From: Azolla caroliniana
Lineage: Eukaryota > Polypodiophyta
Direction of reading: 5' to 3'
Length of the DNA: 64,000 nucleotides
NCBI GenBank assembly: GCA_043228905.1
Contig: JBHGNT010000021.1
Location: forward strand, 372,001 to 436,000
Positions 10,971-23,500 of the stretch are shown here, in pieces. Below the pieces are notes generated by a model, which was given only the letters and a program-made list of their open reading frames with translations, was not told where the DNA came from and made no database searches. Position numbers and translations under genes: made by a program. Position 1 is the first letter of the stretch. Each line of letters opens with the position of its first letter.

Positions 10971-11968
10971 TTACAGAGAAACACTTGAAAATAGAAGCTC
11001 CAACTCTTCTGGCTCTGATAATGATGATCTTGTCTGCAGTACCCCACACACGCACACGTACACACACACACATCAACCATCAAATAAAAAAGTAAGAATG
11101 GTTAGTAGTTGCGAGAATCTACCAGCCATATTTATCACAACTAGTGTTTTGTATGACCTTCAACTTTATCATAGTAGACTGTGTTCATTAAATGGATCAA
11201 TTCAGCTAAAAAGAGCAACTTCTGGACGTTCTCTACCAAAAAAACAACTCCCCAGTTTCTATCTTTCCATAGGGTTTCGTTCTAATGTTAAGCACTATCT
11301 CTCAATAATGATTCCTTGATATAACATTTCCAACACTTTGCTTTGCAGCCTTCATTTTCTGAGTTCTGATATAGGAACACCAAAAACGATGAAACTGCCC
11401 TTTTCAGAATTACAAGTTCCCGATTCACTTTATATTCTTCTCAACTGGATATTTCTGCAGAATCTGATTATTTCAATAACTTGTGCAGGCATCAATTCCA
11501 TTCCATACACTTTGAGTCTCTACATAAATATCCTGAGGATCTATTCTACATTTGAGACCTCGATTATGTGCGCATCAAATTTGGGCAGTACCAGAATCAC
11601 TTAAAAAAAGTATAACATATATTATTAAGGTTGTTGTAGATATGCAGGAGAATAAAATTGAAGGTTAGGGTTAGTAGATGGATGGATGTATTGCACGGTA
11701 CCTCTGGAACAATGGAGAGGAGCTGCATGGCTTTGCCGAGGACCCGGATGCGGTGAGCGGCGTAATTGCTGGTGGTGGGGAGCTGCTTCACACGCTGCAT
11801 CTCCGCCTCCACCGATGCCCTCCTCCTGTTCATGGGACCTTGAGCAGCATCCTGGCCATGGCCCCACCAGTGATGATGGAGTCGCGTATTACTGCTACCC
11901 CCACCGTCTCCTCCACCTCCTTTCCCTATCACCGGTGTACCCACAGCGCCGACAGAGGTTTGCTGCAT
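10971..11968 (-). CDS. small conserved plant protein, 2 exons, 109 aa
   Basis: Exon 1 is 11968-11702 (ATG at 11968; ends CCAGAG|GTACCG). Exon 2 is 11033-10971 (acceptor ...CTGCAG, stop TAA). Both junctions are phase 0. The N-terminal half is Gly/His-rich and low complexity. The likely conserved core begins at the second Met (residue 47): MNRRRASVEAEMQRVKQLP, continuing through AHRIRVLGKAMQLL, and ends in exon 2 with EPEELELLFSSVSL. I recall plant proteins of about 60-80 residues with this VEAE..RV..LP...Y..HR..VL...LQLL plus ELELLF..SL layout, but know no function. The splice model rests on that resemblance and good splice signals. The gene is divergently oriented to the CCR4-like gene. Confidence 0.65.
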
Positions 11969-13080
11969 GCTTCGTCTGTCTCCCTCACTTCTTTTGAAGG
12001 GGCTCCTCTCTCTCTCTCTCTCTCTCTCTCAGCCTCTGTCTCTGTCTCTGTCTCTGTGTCTCCCCGTCTCGTTAATGGAACCTTCTTTCTTTCTCTCTTC
12101 TTTCTTTCCTGCTTTCTCTCTCTTTCAAGGGACGGCGTTATAGCAAGTGTCTGTACCTACGTACGTACGTCGTATATATACACACACGCACGCACGCACA
12201 TACGTACATACATACAATGTACATACGATATGAATATAATTATAATAACACACATATTACACATACACCATATGTATGTATGTAGAAGGTTTATGAGTCA
12301 TGTGTGTATATACATATGAATAATGACCGAGCCTACTCACCACAGACACATACATATATGTATTGATATGGACATGTATACATACGTATATTGTACATGC
12401 ATAGATGGAGATGGGGAGTTTGGCTCAACTCAACTACGCCACTCTCTCGGGGATAACACTTTCTCTTGATGTTCTTCTTACGATTTTACTTTGGAACCTC
12501 AAATCCATTCCTCCCGAGCTTTCAAATTCTGTATACTCCTTTTGGCTGTAGGCTATCTATCTATATATAGGCAAATCACTACCATTTGCCACTACCACTA
12601 CCATATATGTATGTATATACATTCGAAGCTTCCAAATTAAGCATGATTCAAGTTGAACTACATAGGCCCCAACATTATGAGAAGTTCTCGTGTGTGTGTG
12701 TGTGTGTGTATGTACCACCCGAAAGCATCAAAAGTGTTGGGAATATAATCCAATCACAAAACATTAGTAGATTTGGGTATCAAAACTACAAAAGGAATTC
12801 CACAACTCAGGCTTTTGAAAAGCACTACTTTTTTTTTGGACTTACAATACTTTAGGAAGAAGACAAACCAATGACAACATCCATGTTGGCTGAGTTATGT
12901 ATGTATATATTGCCAAGGAATCGTATATGTATTATGTTTGTCCGATGGATCAACAAGACTGGCTTGCCCAAAACAGATTCAATCGTTCGTTCAACCAACA
13001 TCTCCATCTCCATCTCCATCTCCATCTCCATCTCCATCAAATTCTGTGTGTGCGCGCACAAATTAGCGACAAATTCTCAT
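11969..13080. promoter_or_regulatory. microsatellite-rich intergenic region between divergent genes
   Basis: About 1.1 kb separates the start codons of the small-protein gene (minus) and the CCR4-like gene (plus). It holds (CT)n at about 12005-12032, CTCTGT units, CTTT-rich blocks, an ACGT/CACG/CATA mixed repeat at 12157-12220, (GT)9 at about 12692-12710 and (CATCTC)n at 13001-13038. It must contain both promoters and 5' UTRs. I cannot place a TATA box with confidence. A plus-strand frame starting at ATG 12871 is in frame with the CCR4-like ATG at 13081. Confidence 0.5.
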
Positions 13081-15490
13081 ATGGCGTCTTCCTCCTCACC
13101 TGTATGGATTCCCGTCTTTACTCCAGTCCAGGCCCCCACGATGCCCCCCTCCGTCCATGAAGAAGAAAAAGAAGGTGAGGCGTCCCGACTTGTCTTCCAT
13201 GCATAACACTAATGGTAGTCATCATAATGACCTAATCTCTTTTGAGCCTAATACCTAACTTGGGCATGTGCCTCAGCGGCTCCCACGGTACTCAGGCTTG
13301 TTTCCTACAACATTCTGGCCCAGGTATTCCTGCATTGCTTTTGTTTACGCTATAGTTAATATATGATCTACCCAGAGTCACCGTAGACTCTTGTTAATAT
13401 GTAATTATTGTGAATGTATTGATTTGCTACCCACCACATAACACGTTTATCCCCTGTGAGAAACCATATAAGCATTGCTAGATGAATAATCTTCGATGTA
13501 ATGGATACATACATATTGTCGTGATGCAGGCTTACTTGAGAAGTCGGTTTCTTCCACATTCTCCTTCTCATTGCCTAAGGTCAGCAAAGAAAAGTTTGAA
13601 TGGATTGTTATAATCACATTTTTGCGAGTCACGTTTTTTCTGCCACATATTTCTTTTGAGCAAATATGCCAAAGGTGGATTGTTCCCCCACCATAATCTC
13701 ACTTACATTTTTTCAGATGGAAGGCTCGTTCTGAGAATCTTTTAGCACAACTTTTGAGCTTTGATGCAGATGTTCTTTGCTTACAAGTGAATTCCCCTGA
13801 ATGAAAAGTTTGTTGATTCACTTTCATGTTTGGGTTACATCTATGGACAACATACTAGTTGGGGTCTTTGGTTTCCATTAGGAACTGGATGAATACGAGA
13901 GCTTCTACAAGGGGGAGTTAGGTCAACATGGGTATTCAAGCATTTATGCACAAAGGCCAGGAAGAAAAGATGGTTCAGCCATCTTTTATCGGCCTGGACG
14001 GTGGGTACTTTTTTCTGTAAAATTATGAAGAGGTTATGGATTACATATGGGCTTGACAAAGTTGGGCATTTTAAAAATGCTGTGATTGGCATTTGTGATT
14101 CATAGGGCATTCCAATAAATTTCGTTTCTCATTTTTGCAGACTTGAAGTGATAGAAACTGAGTTCGTTCACTACAATGATTTAGTTCTGGAAGATAATAA
14201 TGTGAATAAGGAAGTTGGACAAGTTTCACATGCAACCACAACTTTACAATATGAACATTCTTTTGAGAAATTGACGGGTTAGCCTTATAATTAAAATCAT
14301 ACTACACAAATTTGATATGAATGACATTTATAATCGTATAACTAATGGAAACACAGACAGGGGTGATCCAAATGATCCACAGGTGCGCCTTAGGAGGGAT
14401 TGCGTAGGCATCATGGCTGGTTTTAGAGTTTTACCTGCTCTGGAGGATAGGGTATTTTTGCTGGCAAATACACAAATTTACTGGTATTCTAATCACATAT
14501 ACTTCTACATTGCTAGAATAGAGTACCCGTTGTTAATGGAATAAATACGAAACCTTTTTAGCTCTCCTCCTAATATAGCCCACTATTGGAAGTGAGGTGA
14601 GTAGGTTTCCAGTTTGAGCGTATGGTTAGTTCCAAGGCTGTACTTTGAGGTTCAGACTGGCTCGCTCTTCATATAGTTTTCTTATAAAGGTTTTCAAATT
14701 CAAATGCCCTTTATTTTATGTTGAGGAGAAAAATATTTTGGCTCCCAAGATTTAGCCTTCTTTGACTTTAAAAGTATGGATTTTCAGATAATAATAAATA
14801 GGAAACTGGTGCGAATGTACTGACATAGTTAGGTCTATTGCTAATGGGCGGAGATTGATCTTCATTATTCATTTTTTCTATCAAAATTGTTTTTCATTCT
14901 AGGGATCCTGATTGGGTGGATGTGAAACTAGCACAAGTGAATTACCTCACAGACCGTATTTTAAAGTTTCAATGTACCTTAGAAACAATCTTGAAGCTTC
15001 GCAAATTCCCAATAATTATATGCGGCGATTTTAACTCTACACCAGGTGATCAGGTAGGTGTATCCCTATGTCTGTGTGTGCATGAAGGCAAGGAGTTTCT
15101 AAACATGAGCATGTTTGTGTTGCCCTTTTTGATATTCAGGTATATAACTACCTTGTGCATGATGGTGTTGAAGTATCTGTTGAAACTAAGTTGTCAAATT
15201 TGTCATTATACTCTGAGAACAAGATACCGAGGAAGTGCTTGTTGCCGCTTCATAGCTTGTACGGATTTGTGCTAGGAGAACCGGAGTGCACCAATTGTGT
15301 ACCTGGATTCAAAGGTACTTTGGATTATATCTTTGTCTCCTCTTTTGACACTATGAAACCAGTGAGCCTCTTGCAAACCCCAACCCTAGACATTGAGGAT
15401 GTCAAGAATGGGCTCCCCAACCAAACCTATCCCAGTGACCATCTACCCATTGGCACAGATTTTATGATCCTTGGTTCAAAGCATGTATAA
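13081..15490 (+). CDS. HESP: CCR4-like deadenylase (CCR4 homolog 4 / HESPERIN type), 9 exons, 381 aa
   Basis: Exons: 13081-13174, 13277-13323, 13530-13579, 13717-13786, 13882-14000, 14141-14277, 14357-14483, 14903-15053, 15140-15490. All introns are GT/AG and all phases agree. The product is an endonuclease/exonuclease/phosphatase-fold enzyme that removes poly(A) from mRNA. Visible motifs: VSYNILAQ (about 40-47), QELDEYDSFYKGELG with metal-binding Glu88, GDFNSTPGD with Asp257/Asn259, LDYIF, and SDHLPIG with Asp365/His366. It lacks the leucine-rich repeats of CCR4a/b, as expected for homolog 4. One oddity is ANTQIYW at 209-215, where the family has NTH(L/I)YW, so an active-site His is Gln. An in-frame upstream ATG at 12871 would add 70 residues including an Ile-Ser repeat. 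I prefer 13081. Confidence 0.9.
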
Positions 15491-15792
15491 TCTTTATTGT
15501 TGAACATAACATACTTAAAGAATGAAAGCAAGATTCTAGACCCTTATTAGGACCCCAAACGTGGGGATTTTAGAAGATGTACATTTTAAAGATGCTGTGT
15601 AGGCAGTATTGTGTAGAAGACATGTTTATAATCACATGGAAATAAGCCAAGGATTTGTGAACGTAGATTTATTTGTACTACATACTGAAATTGGAAAATG
15701 GATTTGCTTGATTTGTGTTGCTACTAAATTCTGGTCCTTGCTTTGCATATGCAAGTCTCTCTATCTCTCTCTGATAAATGATTGAGGGCATG
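15491..15792 (+). other. probable 3' UTR of the CCR4-like gene
   Basis: AT-rich sequence after the TAA stop with no coding frame. No unambiguous polyadenylation signal was picked. A short CT-rich patch lies near 15752-15772. Confidence 0.4.
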
Positions 15793-15802
15793 CTATAAAA
15801 AG
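15793..15802 (+). promoter_or_regulatory. possible TATA box
   Basis: gctataaaaagag lies about 65-75 bases upstream of the ATG of the candidate secreted-peptide ORF. The spacing allows a transcription start and a short 5' UTR between them. Confidence 0.3.
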
Positions 15803-15865
15803 AGAAAAGTACTAGAAGAATTCATATGAGAGACATAAGAAAGTTACTTGTTATCCACTCAATCC

Positions 15866-16093
15866 ATGAGGAAGAAGGCATCGTCTAGTTACCTTGCGGG
15901 GTATGCATTTGTGGTCTTGATGGTTCATGCGCAAATAAATGATTTTGGTGCAAAGGATGTCATAAGAAAGAATGCCATGAAACACAAGTACTTTATGAGT
16001 TTAGACATATCTAGCCAAAGACATGAAAATGACCTATTCAAGAAAGACAAAAATATGGGAGATTCATTGGCAGGTTCACCATACCTAGATTGA
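15866..16093 (+). CDS. candidate small secreted peptide, 75 aa
   Basis: The ATG at 15866 opens a frame whose N-terminus has the layout of a signal peptide: basic MRKK, a hydrophobic stretch YLAGYAFVVLMVHA and a cleavage-compatible V-H-A before Gln24. The mature part would be about 52 residues, hydrophilic, without cysteine, rich in Lys/Asp/Asn, and ending DSLAGSPYLD. A TATA-like box lies just upstream. It matches no peptide-hormone family I know (not clearly CLE, RGF, PSY or IDA). It may be a chance ORF. The case rests only on the signal peptide and promoter spacing. Confidence 0.28.
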   Translation: MRKKASSSYLAGYAFVVLMVHAQINDFGAKDVIRKNAMKHKYFMSLDISSQRHENDLFKKDKNMGDSLAGSPYLD

Positions 16094-17541
16094 AAGCATA
16101 TTCATGTGTTAAATTTTTAAAACCCCAAAGGTGATTTGTTGAGAGTTGTATGTCTAGTTGTGTACATTGTAACTTATATGAGCTTTCTCATTTTAATTTT
16201 GTAATACCCATGATTATATTAATAAATTTGAGTGAAAAATGTTACATTCATACTACAATTGAGTGGTATCAAGATGAGCTCTCCATTGAGGAAATAATTT
16301 TGACTCCCATAAACAAAATTACCATATCATATGCCCTAACTCTATGCATACTATCATTGTGGCACAATCCCCAATATCTTAGAAACAATAAAACGATTCC
16401 CTCTTTGATTTCAGCTCAATCTATGTCATTTTTGCAAACCGCCCAATGCATTGGCATCAAATAACATGAAAAAACGTACTAAATTTGAGATATGTAACTC
16501 TAAATCTAACGATTAATTACACATTGTATGAAATGATAAATACCATATTCCACTTGAATAATGCAAAATAAAAAACTTCTTTAGAACCAATCCCCAATGG
16601 CCAATGGATAGAAAAAAAAACGAAAAGAACACAAAATAAACATTATTCTGCAAACAATTAAATGGGTGGAACTTGGACTAGGTGAGTCTGCAAGTACAAA
16701 GGAACCAAGTTTCCTCATTTCCAAATTTAGGAATATATCATTGAAACTTATTTTCAGATGTTCTTATATAATAAAATATTTAGCTAACATATGAAGCAAA
16801 TTTAATTTTAATACTTCACAACATATTCCACAAATGTAGAACATAATGGAGAAGACAACACATAGGTAGGTGTCTTCAACAATCTATAGCTCAAAATAGA
16901 TGGAGCAAGCAAATGGTGGGTCACATTAAGAAAAATCTGTAGAAGTCCTATGTTTTTATCGAACTACAATGCATAGACATTTAGGGAAAAGTCCATATTG
17001 AAAATTTTACAACAAATCTTTATGATCCCTTAAAAAACCTGGAAAATATGTAAAAAAAAATCATTTTCCATTTAACATGTTACCTGCAGGAAACAGTAAG
17101 AATAGACAATTCGTATTTGAGATAGAAAAACACTGAATTTCCAGCTACAAAATGACATGAAGTTGACTGTAGAAGTGCAGCTGAATTCATGTTATCGTAA
17201 CTGTGTATTACCAATGCATGTGGGTTTTGGAATGTTATATATACTGCCAATCAAAATAGTAGCCTGATAAGGGGCATTACTGATATAAGTGTTAGGAATG
17301 GAAGCTTCAAGAAGATGATATAAAAAATTAGCAACTAAACTTGGAGATTAGCAATACTTTCGAACAGGGACCACAAACTAATACGTCCAGCAAATGGAGG
17401 CAGGCTCTGAAGGCATTGGAAAAGCAGGTAGCAAGTCACCACAGAAAATAATAGCACAATTTATCTTCCCCATGTTGGAAGAGCTATGACAGAGAACACT
17501 AAATAAATGTCTAAGCATATCCCACACGGAATGTTAGTAAA
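16094..17541. other. intergenic, nothing recognised
   Basis: AT-rich region between the candidate peptide and the 3' end of THOC5. The 104-codon frame at 16150-16464 has no family resemblance and biased composition. I see no element. Confidence 0.4.
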
Positions 17542-20500
17542 TCATAAAATTTGCATCTCCCGATCCCTTCCTCTAATTGATCTATGAATCAATTCCAATC
17601 CAAGCAAAGATGAGACAGCGTTATCTTGGGGGGAGACTTTGTGATCAACATAAGTGTCAAACACCATTGCCAAGAATGAGAGCTGTTGAGCTAGTGTTTC
17701 ATTCTCCTGGGATTCTGGAAGAAATTCTAAAACACGAATATTCACCTACACAATCCACAAATAAAAAATATTAAATACGAGTACAAAGTCTACATAACTC
17801 ACAATTCTAACAATGTCTTCTGTTTGTCATGTACTCATCCAAATGCTACTTTACAACAGTTGTGTCCCACTTATCTCATTTGATTCTCTCATACCAGAGT
17901 TTCAAATTATAATTTTGGAGAAAACTTCTGCATTATGCAACAAAGAAAATCTCAAGGATTCTCAATTACCAAAAATAGCCTAAACTTTAGCAGGTTTATG
18001 CATAACGAAAAGTAAAGATCAGCAGAAACTATTACAATGAACTCTAATGCAATCAGTTAATGAATTTTGACAATAAAAATTGGAACACCACCTGTATTTC
18101 CATGGCATGTAGCTCACTGAAGCTGAAGAAGTTCTCTACAGAAATTTTAGATTTCTCAATCACATCTAGAACACCAGCTGGTGGTTTTGGAAGACTTCGC
18201 ACCAATCCTTCAGATACCGAACACAGCTTGAATTGTGGAGGACGGGTTGGATATTCACTACTTAGCTTTACCTGAATTAGAAAACAATCTTCTCATATTC
18301 CTGAACATTTCCTTCACAAATAATATTGACCTTCAACTCTTCCTCTCTCTATAACAAAGGGGTTACGATTGATCGGGCAATGGCAATTTGCCGTGCACGT
18401 AGGCCCCGGCCCCATGGACCACGACCCCGACACCCTTGTCATCGACAAATAAAAGCCATTATCTCCCGCCATCGTAGGTGCTTCCCTCACTTTGGAGACA
18501 TTTCCATTCTAGATCGACCTATGATAGAGATCTTTCGGAGACAAAGGCTACAATACACCTAACTTGAGAATCTCGCATGTGCCAAAAACCAGATTCTCTC
18601 GTCTCTTTTCTCTTCATCTTATTTACTTTTATATTTATTGTGTAATATTTACTTTATTTTGATTTGTTCTCAAAGACGAGAAAACATTTAAGATGTAATC
18701 TCTTATTCGGTCTTATAGGCCATTTTGGCCTCTTAAAAGACGTTAATATATCTTTCTTTCTTTCTATCAATATGATTGTATTTCTCTAAACAATTGTATA
18801 AAGAATCTGTGGCTGCTCAGAATAAGCTTGCATAATGCAGACATACACAAATATAAAGACTGATGCACAACCAGACATGCACAAACATCCATACACTATA
18901 CATTAAGACACTTTATTATAGGAGCAGCCACGCCATTAAGGAGGCTAGCTTAATTCCGGAATATGTGCAAGCTAAAAAGAAGAAAGTAGAATGGTGAGGA
19001 GAACCCAATTCGTAGGACACTTTGTAGGTTGCACAGCAAGGAGCCAAAGATATACATGAAACTATAGCAGCTTTAGCAATGGCATAATTGGTGGACACAC
19101 AGAGTGTTTCGCTTTTATCCTCAACATGATATTGTGCATCATTTCCATCACTGAAAGGTTAGTCTTTATGGCAGTTATCTCATTACATTCTTCTGTCTTC
19201 TGGACTTCTGTCTCCAGAAGGAATGCATATTTCTCATTCAGTACCGTCACACATTTTGCATATCAATACCTAGAAAGCTGTGTATCAAGACATTCTTTGC
19301 TCTTGGAGGAGCCAGGCCATTATGGGCTCCTTGTGAGTAAAAGGAACAAAGCAGGATGGTGAAGAGAACCCAAAACAAAGAAAGATATGCAGGCTCCACA
19401 ACCGGCAGCGACAGATACACAAGGAAATCATACAAATTTAACAATGGCATAATCCGTTGGCCATGGCATGTGTGTTTATTTTCAGCATGTTATTGTGCAT
19501 CATGTCCATGACATGAAAGGTTACTTGTCATGACAATTCATCTCATTGCAGTCTTCAATGTTCTAAAAAAAATTCTTCAGAGGAGGTGCATGATTGTCAT
19601 TTATTGCCACAGCATATCAGCACTCCGGTGTGCATTAAGCACTTGATGCAGCATCCGGATATTTCACACTGCTGTGAAGAATATGTATTTCTAGTGCTGT
19701 AAAATATAACGATATTTCAGTTGAAAACAAGCAAAAAGGAGCATGCCCAAGCAGAAAGGGAACTCAGAACCTTCAACTATCATATTATCACTTGATTTGA
19801 TCACAAAGCTTGTCATTTTTAAGTGGCTGATATATGCACAAGAACATAAACCTGCCTGCTGAAACCACTCTGATGAGAACTGAATTCATTTGGAAATGGC
19901 TTAGGTTGTTTTTGTAGTCAATTCTCCCACAAGCAATGCCAACCAGAGTATATCAAGATTACAATGTTGCTAATTGTCATAAAGGCGAACACTACCGCAT
20001 CGAATCAAAGATTAGGAAGGTTTTCAATGAAATCCATCATTTACATCATGAAAACAAATACCAGATGAAAATCTTGAACTTCTCTGTCTAGATTTCTAGA
20101 GTGACGGAATGTTTTTTCCAATCAAATCATGGATGAGGTGTTTATGGCAGAGACCAATCGGAATGGACTTGAGCACATAATACAGAGAAATGCCATAGCA
20201 TTTCTATGCTATAACCTACAGTTTCATTCTGCTTGTTTCCTTCCCATGGATACGAATTATGGAACAGGCATCTGCCAATCACATCGTCTATATGAGAAGT
20301 CTACTAACCAGAAGGAAGCTTCCCTAGAACTAGGTGTCACAAGGGAAAAACACATTAATGCATTACAAACACAAGTTTGCTACATTGGCTAGCATTCATA
20401 TTTGAAGACAACTGCCCAACAACCAATGCCAGCCCAAGGTATATCAAGGTTACAGCATTGGTAATTGCAATAGAGGAGATTGAATATCAGGAAACGAAAT

Positions 20501-23500
20501 TCAACATATGTAGAGTGATTGGATGCAGGAAAACACCTGCAAAAAATTGGAAATTGTTGCAGTCGGAGACAAATTATTATTGGTGGTGTCTTGGCAAAAG
20601 ATGTTGATACAAAATCATTTCTTCTTCAAGTTTGATTTATTGCGTACCTTTACCATCAAAAACCTCAGTATCTTTAAAAGTCTTGGACAATTAACAATGG
20701 TTTCAATGGCCCGTATTATATGTTATCCAACTCCACCAGAGGTGTGAAGTGGTTTCATTTCTAATGTGCCGATAGCTTCTGTTTGTGGTCATTTTCATGA
20801 TTATAGGTAGCAATGGTCACGGTTTCGGCTCAAACCGAACTGAACCATTAAGCCATGGTTTAACGGTTTATTGGTTCCAAAAAAAATTAATGGTCTGGTT
20901 TGGCTTGGATTTTCGATAAAAGATTCGGTTCTAAAACTCGTGTTTATAGGTTTAAATGGTTTGGTTTAAAGGTTTATAGGTTTTTGGTTAACTTTTTTTA
21001 CCTTAATAGTTTATTAATTTTATGGTTTGTTATTGATTTAATTAATTTAACTTAAATGTTTATTGAATTTAATGGTTCAATTAAAGTTTCTTCCCCATGC
21101 CTGGCCCATAGTTGCATAAAATGATGTTTCCTGTAATTAAGGAATTCAGGAACATCTTATTGCTATTAGAAATAGTAGGAATGTCATTATTTTCTATTAA
21201 TATTCTTTTCAAGTGTTCCTTTAGTGACCCTTTCATAAATATTCTGTGTTTTCTTAGTCAAATATTTTTCTTTAGTGGTTTCCATTTTCCAGCGTTCCCT
21301 CTCTTCATAATATTCCAAGGGTGTATTTGGCTCTAATTCCCACAAAAGTTCCTTGGCTCCGCGCAAATGATTAAACTTGGAAGTGATCCATTCACACTTT
21401 GTGAAAATGGGACAAGCTTTCTTCGCCAATCTTAAGACTCAACAGTCTTATGATAGTAATTTTCTTTGAGGCTGAGTTCGAATATGCATTTTTTCCATTA
21501 AATTTCTATTTTTTTATTTCTTAATTTCTTCTTTGAACCAGAGGCCCATCATTTCCATTTTTTATTTGTCATTTATCAATTCTCTATTTCCTTAACTTCT
21601 AGCTACTATGGCACAAGAACAGCAAAGTTCCATGTATGCTGAATCTGTTTATAGTGAATGTGCCCGTGCATGTGACCCATAGGAGTATTCACACTCCAGT
21701 TGAGAAGCAATGGGGAATCGCCCATATAAACTGGCATGTTCAGATTCTCTAACAAGCTATCTAAGGAATTGATGTCACAAGGCTCTAATTAGAAAGACCA
21801 CAATTGGTCTGAATAATAATGGGATACATGAAGAGCTCTGGTACATCCATATTTTATATTCTTGTAACTTTCTGGATCTCATATATGTAACTGATAACCC
21901 ACTGGCTAAAAGAAAATGACTTCTATGCAGACCAGAAAGTACAAAGAAAATATCCTGCCTTACTAATCACAGAAAAAGTCTAATGCATTTTGGCCTCAGA
22001 ATAGTGTCTCTAAGAAAATCTTGTACATAGGGAATCAACATCTAGGGTGTCAAGACTTTCGAGAATTTTCATATCAATTACAGAAAGTAAAGATGAAAGA
22101 GGTACAACAGTTTCCAAACCTCGGAAGTGCACATACCTTAGCTTCCAATTCAATTGCTTTTCCTCCAGGACCATCATCTCTTCTAAAAACAGCAGTAAAC
22201 AGTCGGGTGCCACAATCCTCCCAGAGTGGCTTTACCTTGGGAAGTTTAGCAGGACTCAAAGCCTCAGTCACACCCAGATCCTCCATGCTGCCTTCCGCAA
22301 GTATAGCTGCTTCTGATAGCATAATTTCATCATCCAAACCCCCAGTTTCTAGGCCCTGAAAGCTGGTTGATCCAGAGTTACCTATTGTAAATGCACCTTT
22401 CATCGTTGCTGCAGGGAAGCGTCTTATTTGGTTTTTCTCTTTTACTGGAATTCTTTTCCTCCCTTGCAAATCAGCGTACTTTGATCCTTTAATAGCTTGA
22501 ACTAATCCAGCTGCAGGAAGTTCACCATCTTCTCGTACAGATTCTAAGCTATTTATAGGTGAAACCTCCATTTCATCTAGAGGGGAAGCGAATGAGATAA
22601 CAATTGATGTATCATCATTACTAACAGGAGCTTTTTGCAACTTGGCTGGGGTGATCTCAGCCCAACTTTGCAGATAGCACTTACGTTTGCATGATCCCCA
22701 TGGTGTTTCAGTGTACAAACAATCTGGCAACTTTATGCATGCAAGGGTATCAAGTTGCTCCCTGTATATCAGGGTAAATGGTCATAAATACTGTCCCCTG
22801 AGAATCTATTGCAGCCGACATGGATAATTCATGATAATTATAGAAAGAGAAAAGAAAACATCATGGTGTTGAGCATCACATATAAGTAGACACCATAACA
22901 TTGGTACACTTGTTTTAGGCGATTTAATTTGCAAAGAATGTTTGGTTCTTAAAGGTCTGTTCCATGATTATAAGTTAGGAGGTTCCATAAAACTGCCATA
23001 TTGGCTGTTTTAAACGTTTTGAAACATGAGAAAGATGCATTTTTTTACTTACTTCAATGCTAAATGAGATTTCTTTCGCCTACGAAGCTTTTCAAGTATA
23101 GTTTGAACTCGGTGTTGGCGGCGATATGCAATCAAGCCATTGTGAATCAACAATCCCTTTGATGATTCTCCTGTAGGAGTACCATCTATTAAAGGAGGTT
23201 GTTCTGACAGAAAATCAACACCAGCCAAATGCTGGACCCATTTATAAGGATGAAATCGACGAGTGGTGTCGTATTGAAAGTCGACACCAGCTGATAATTT
23301 TGCAACCTGTTGCATTTCACATTATCAAAGACTGAAACAAAACATTTGAGACCTCACAAAGTAGATGAATAATACCTCTGTTGGGAGTTCCTCGCCACTA
23401 TCATCAGGAAAGAGATTGGTGAGGAGCACCAATGGTCCATCCTGGGAACCTTCGACCCCCGCGCACACAAGTTTTAGCTTCATCAGGTACTCAAATCGTA

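Noticed and set aside
11678-12319. 213-codon plus-strand ORF opposite the small-protein gene
   Set aside because: It runs through CT and CATA microsatellites and is antisense to exon 1, which has a better spliced model on the minus strand.
19868-19890. CTGATGAG, a hammerhead-like motif, in THOC5 intron 6
   Set aside because: No GAAA with a pairing stem II follows within a plausible distance, and no stem I partner is seen.
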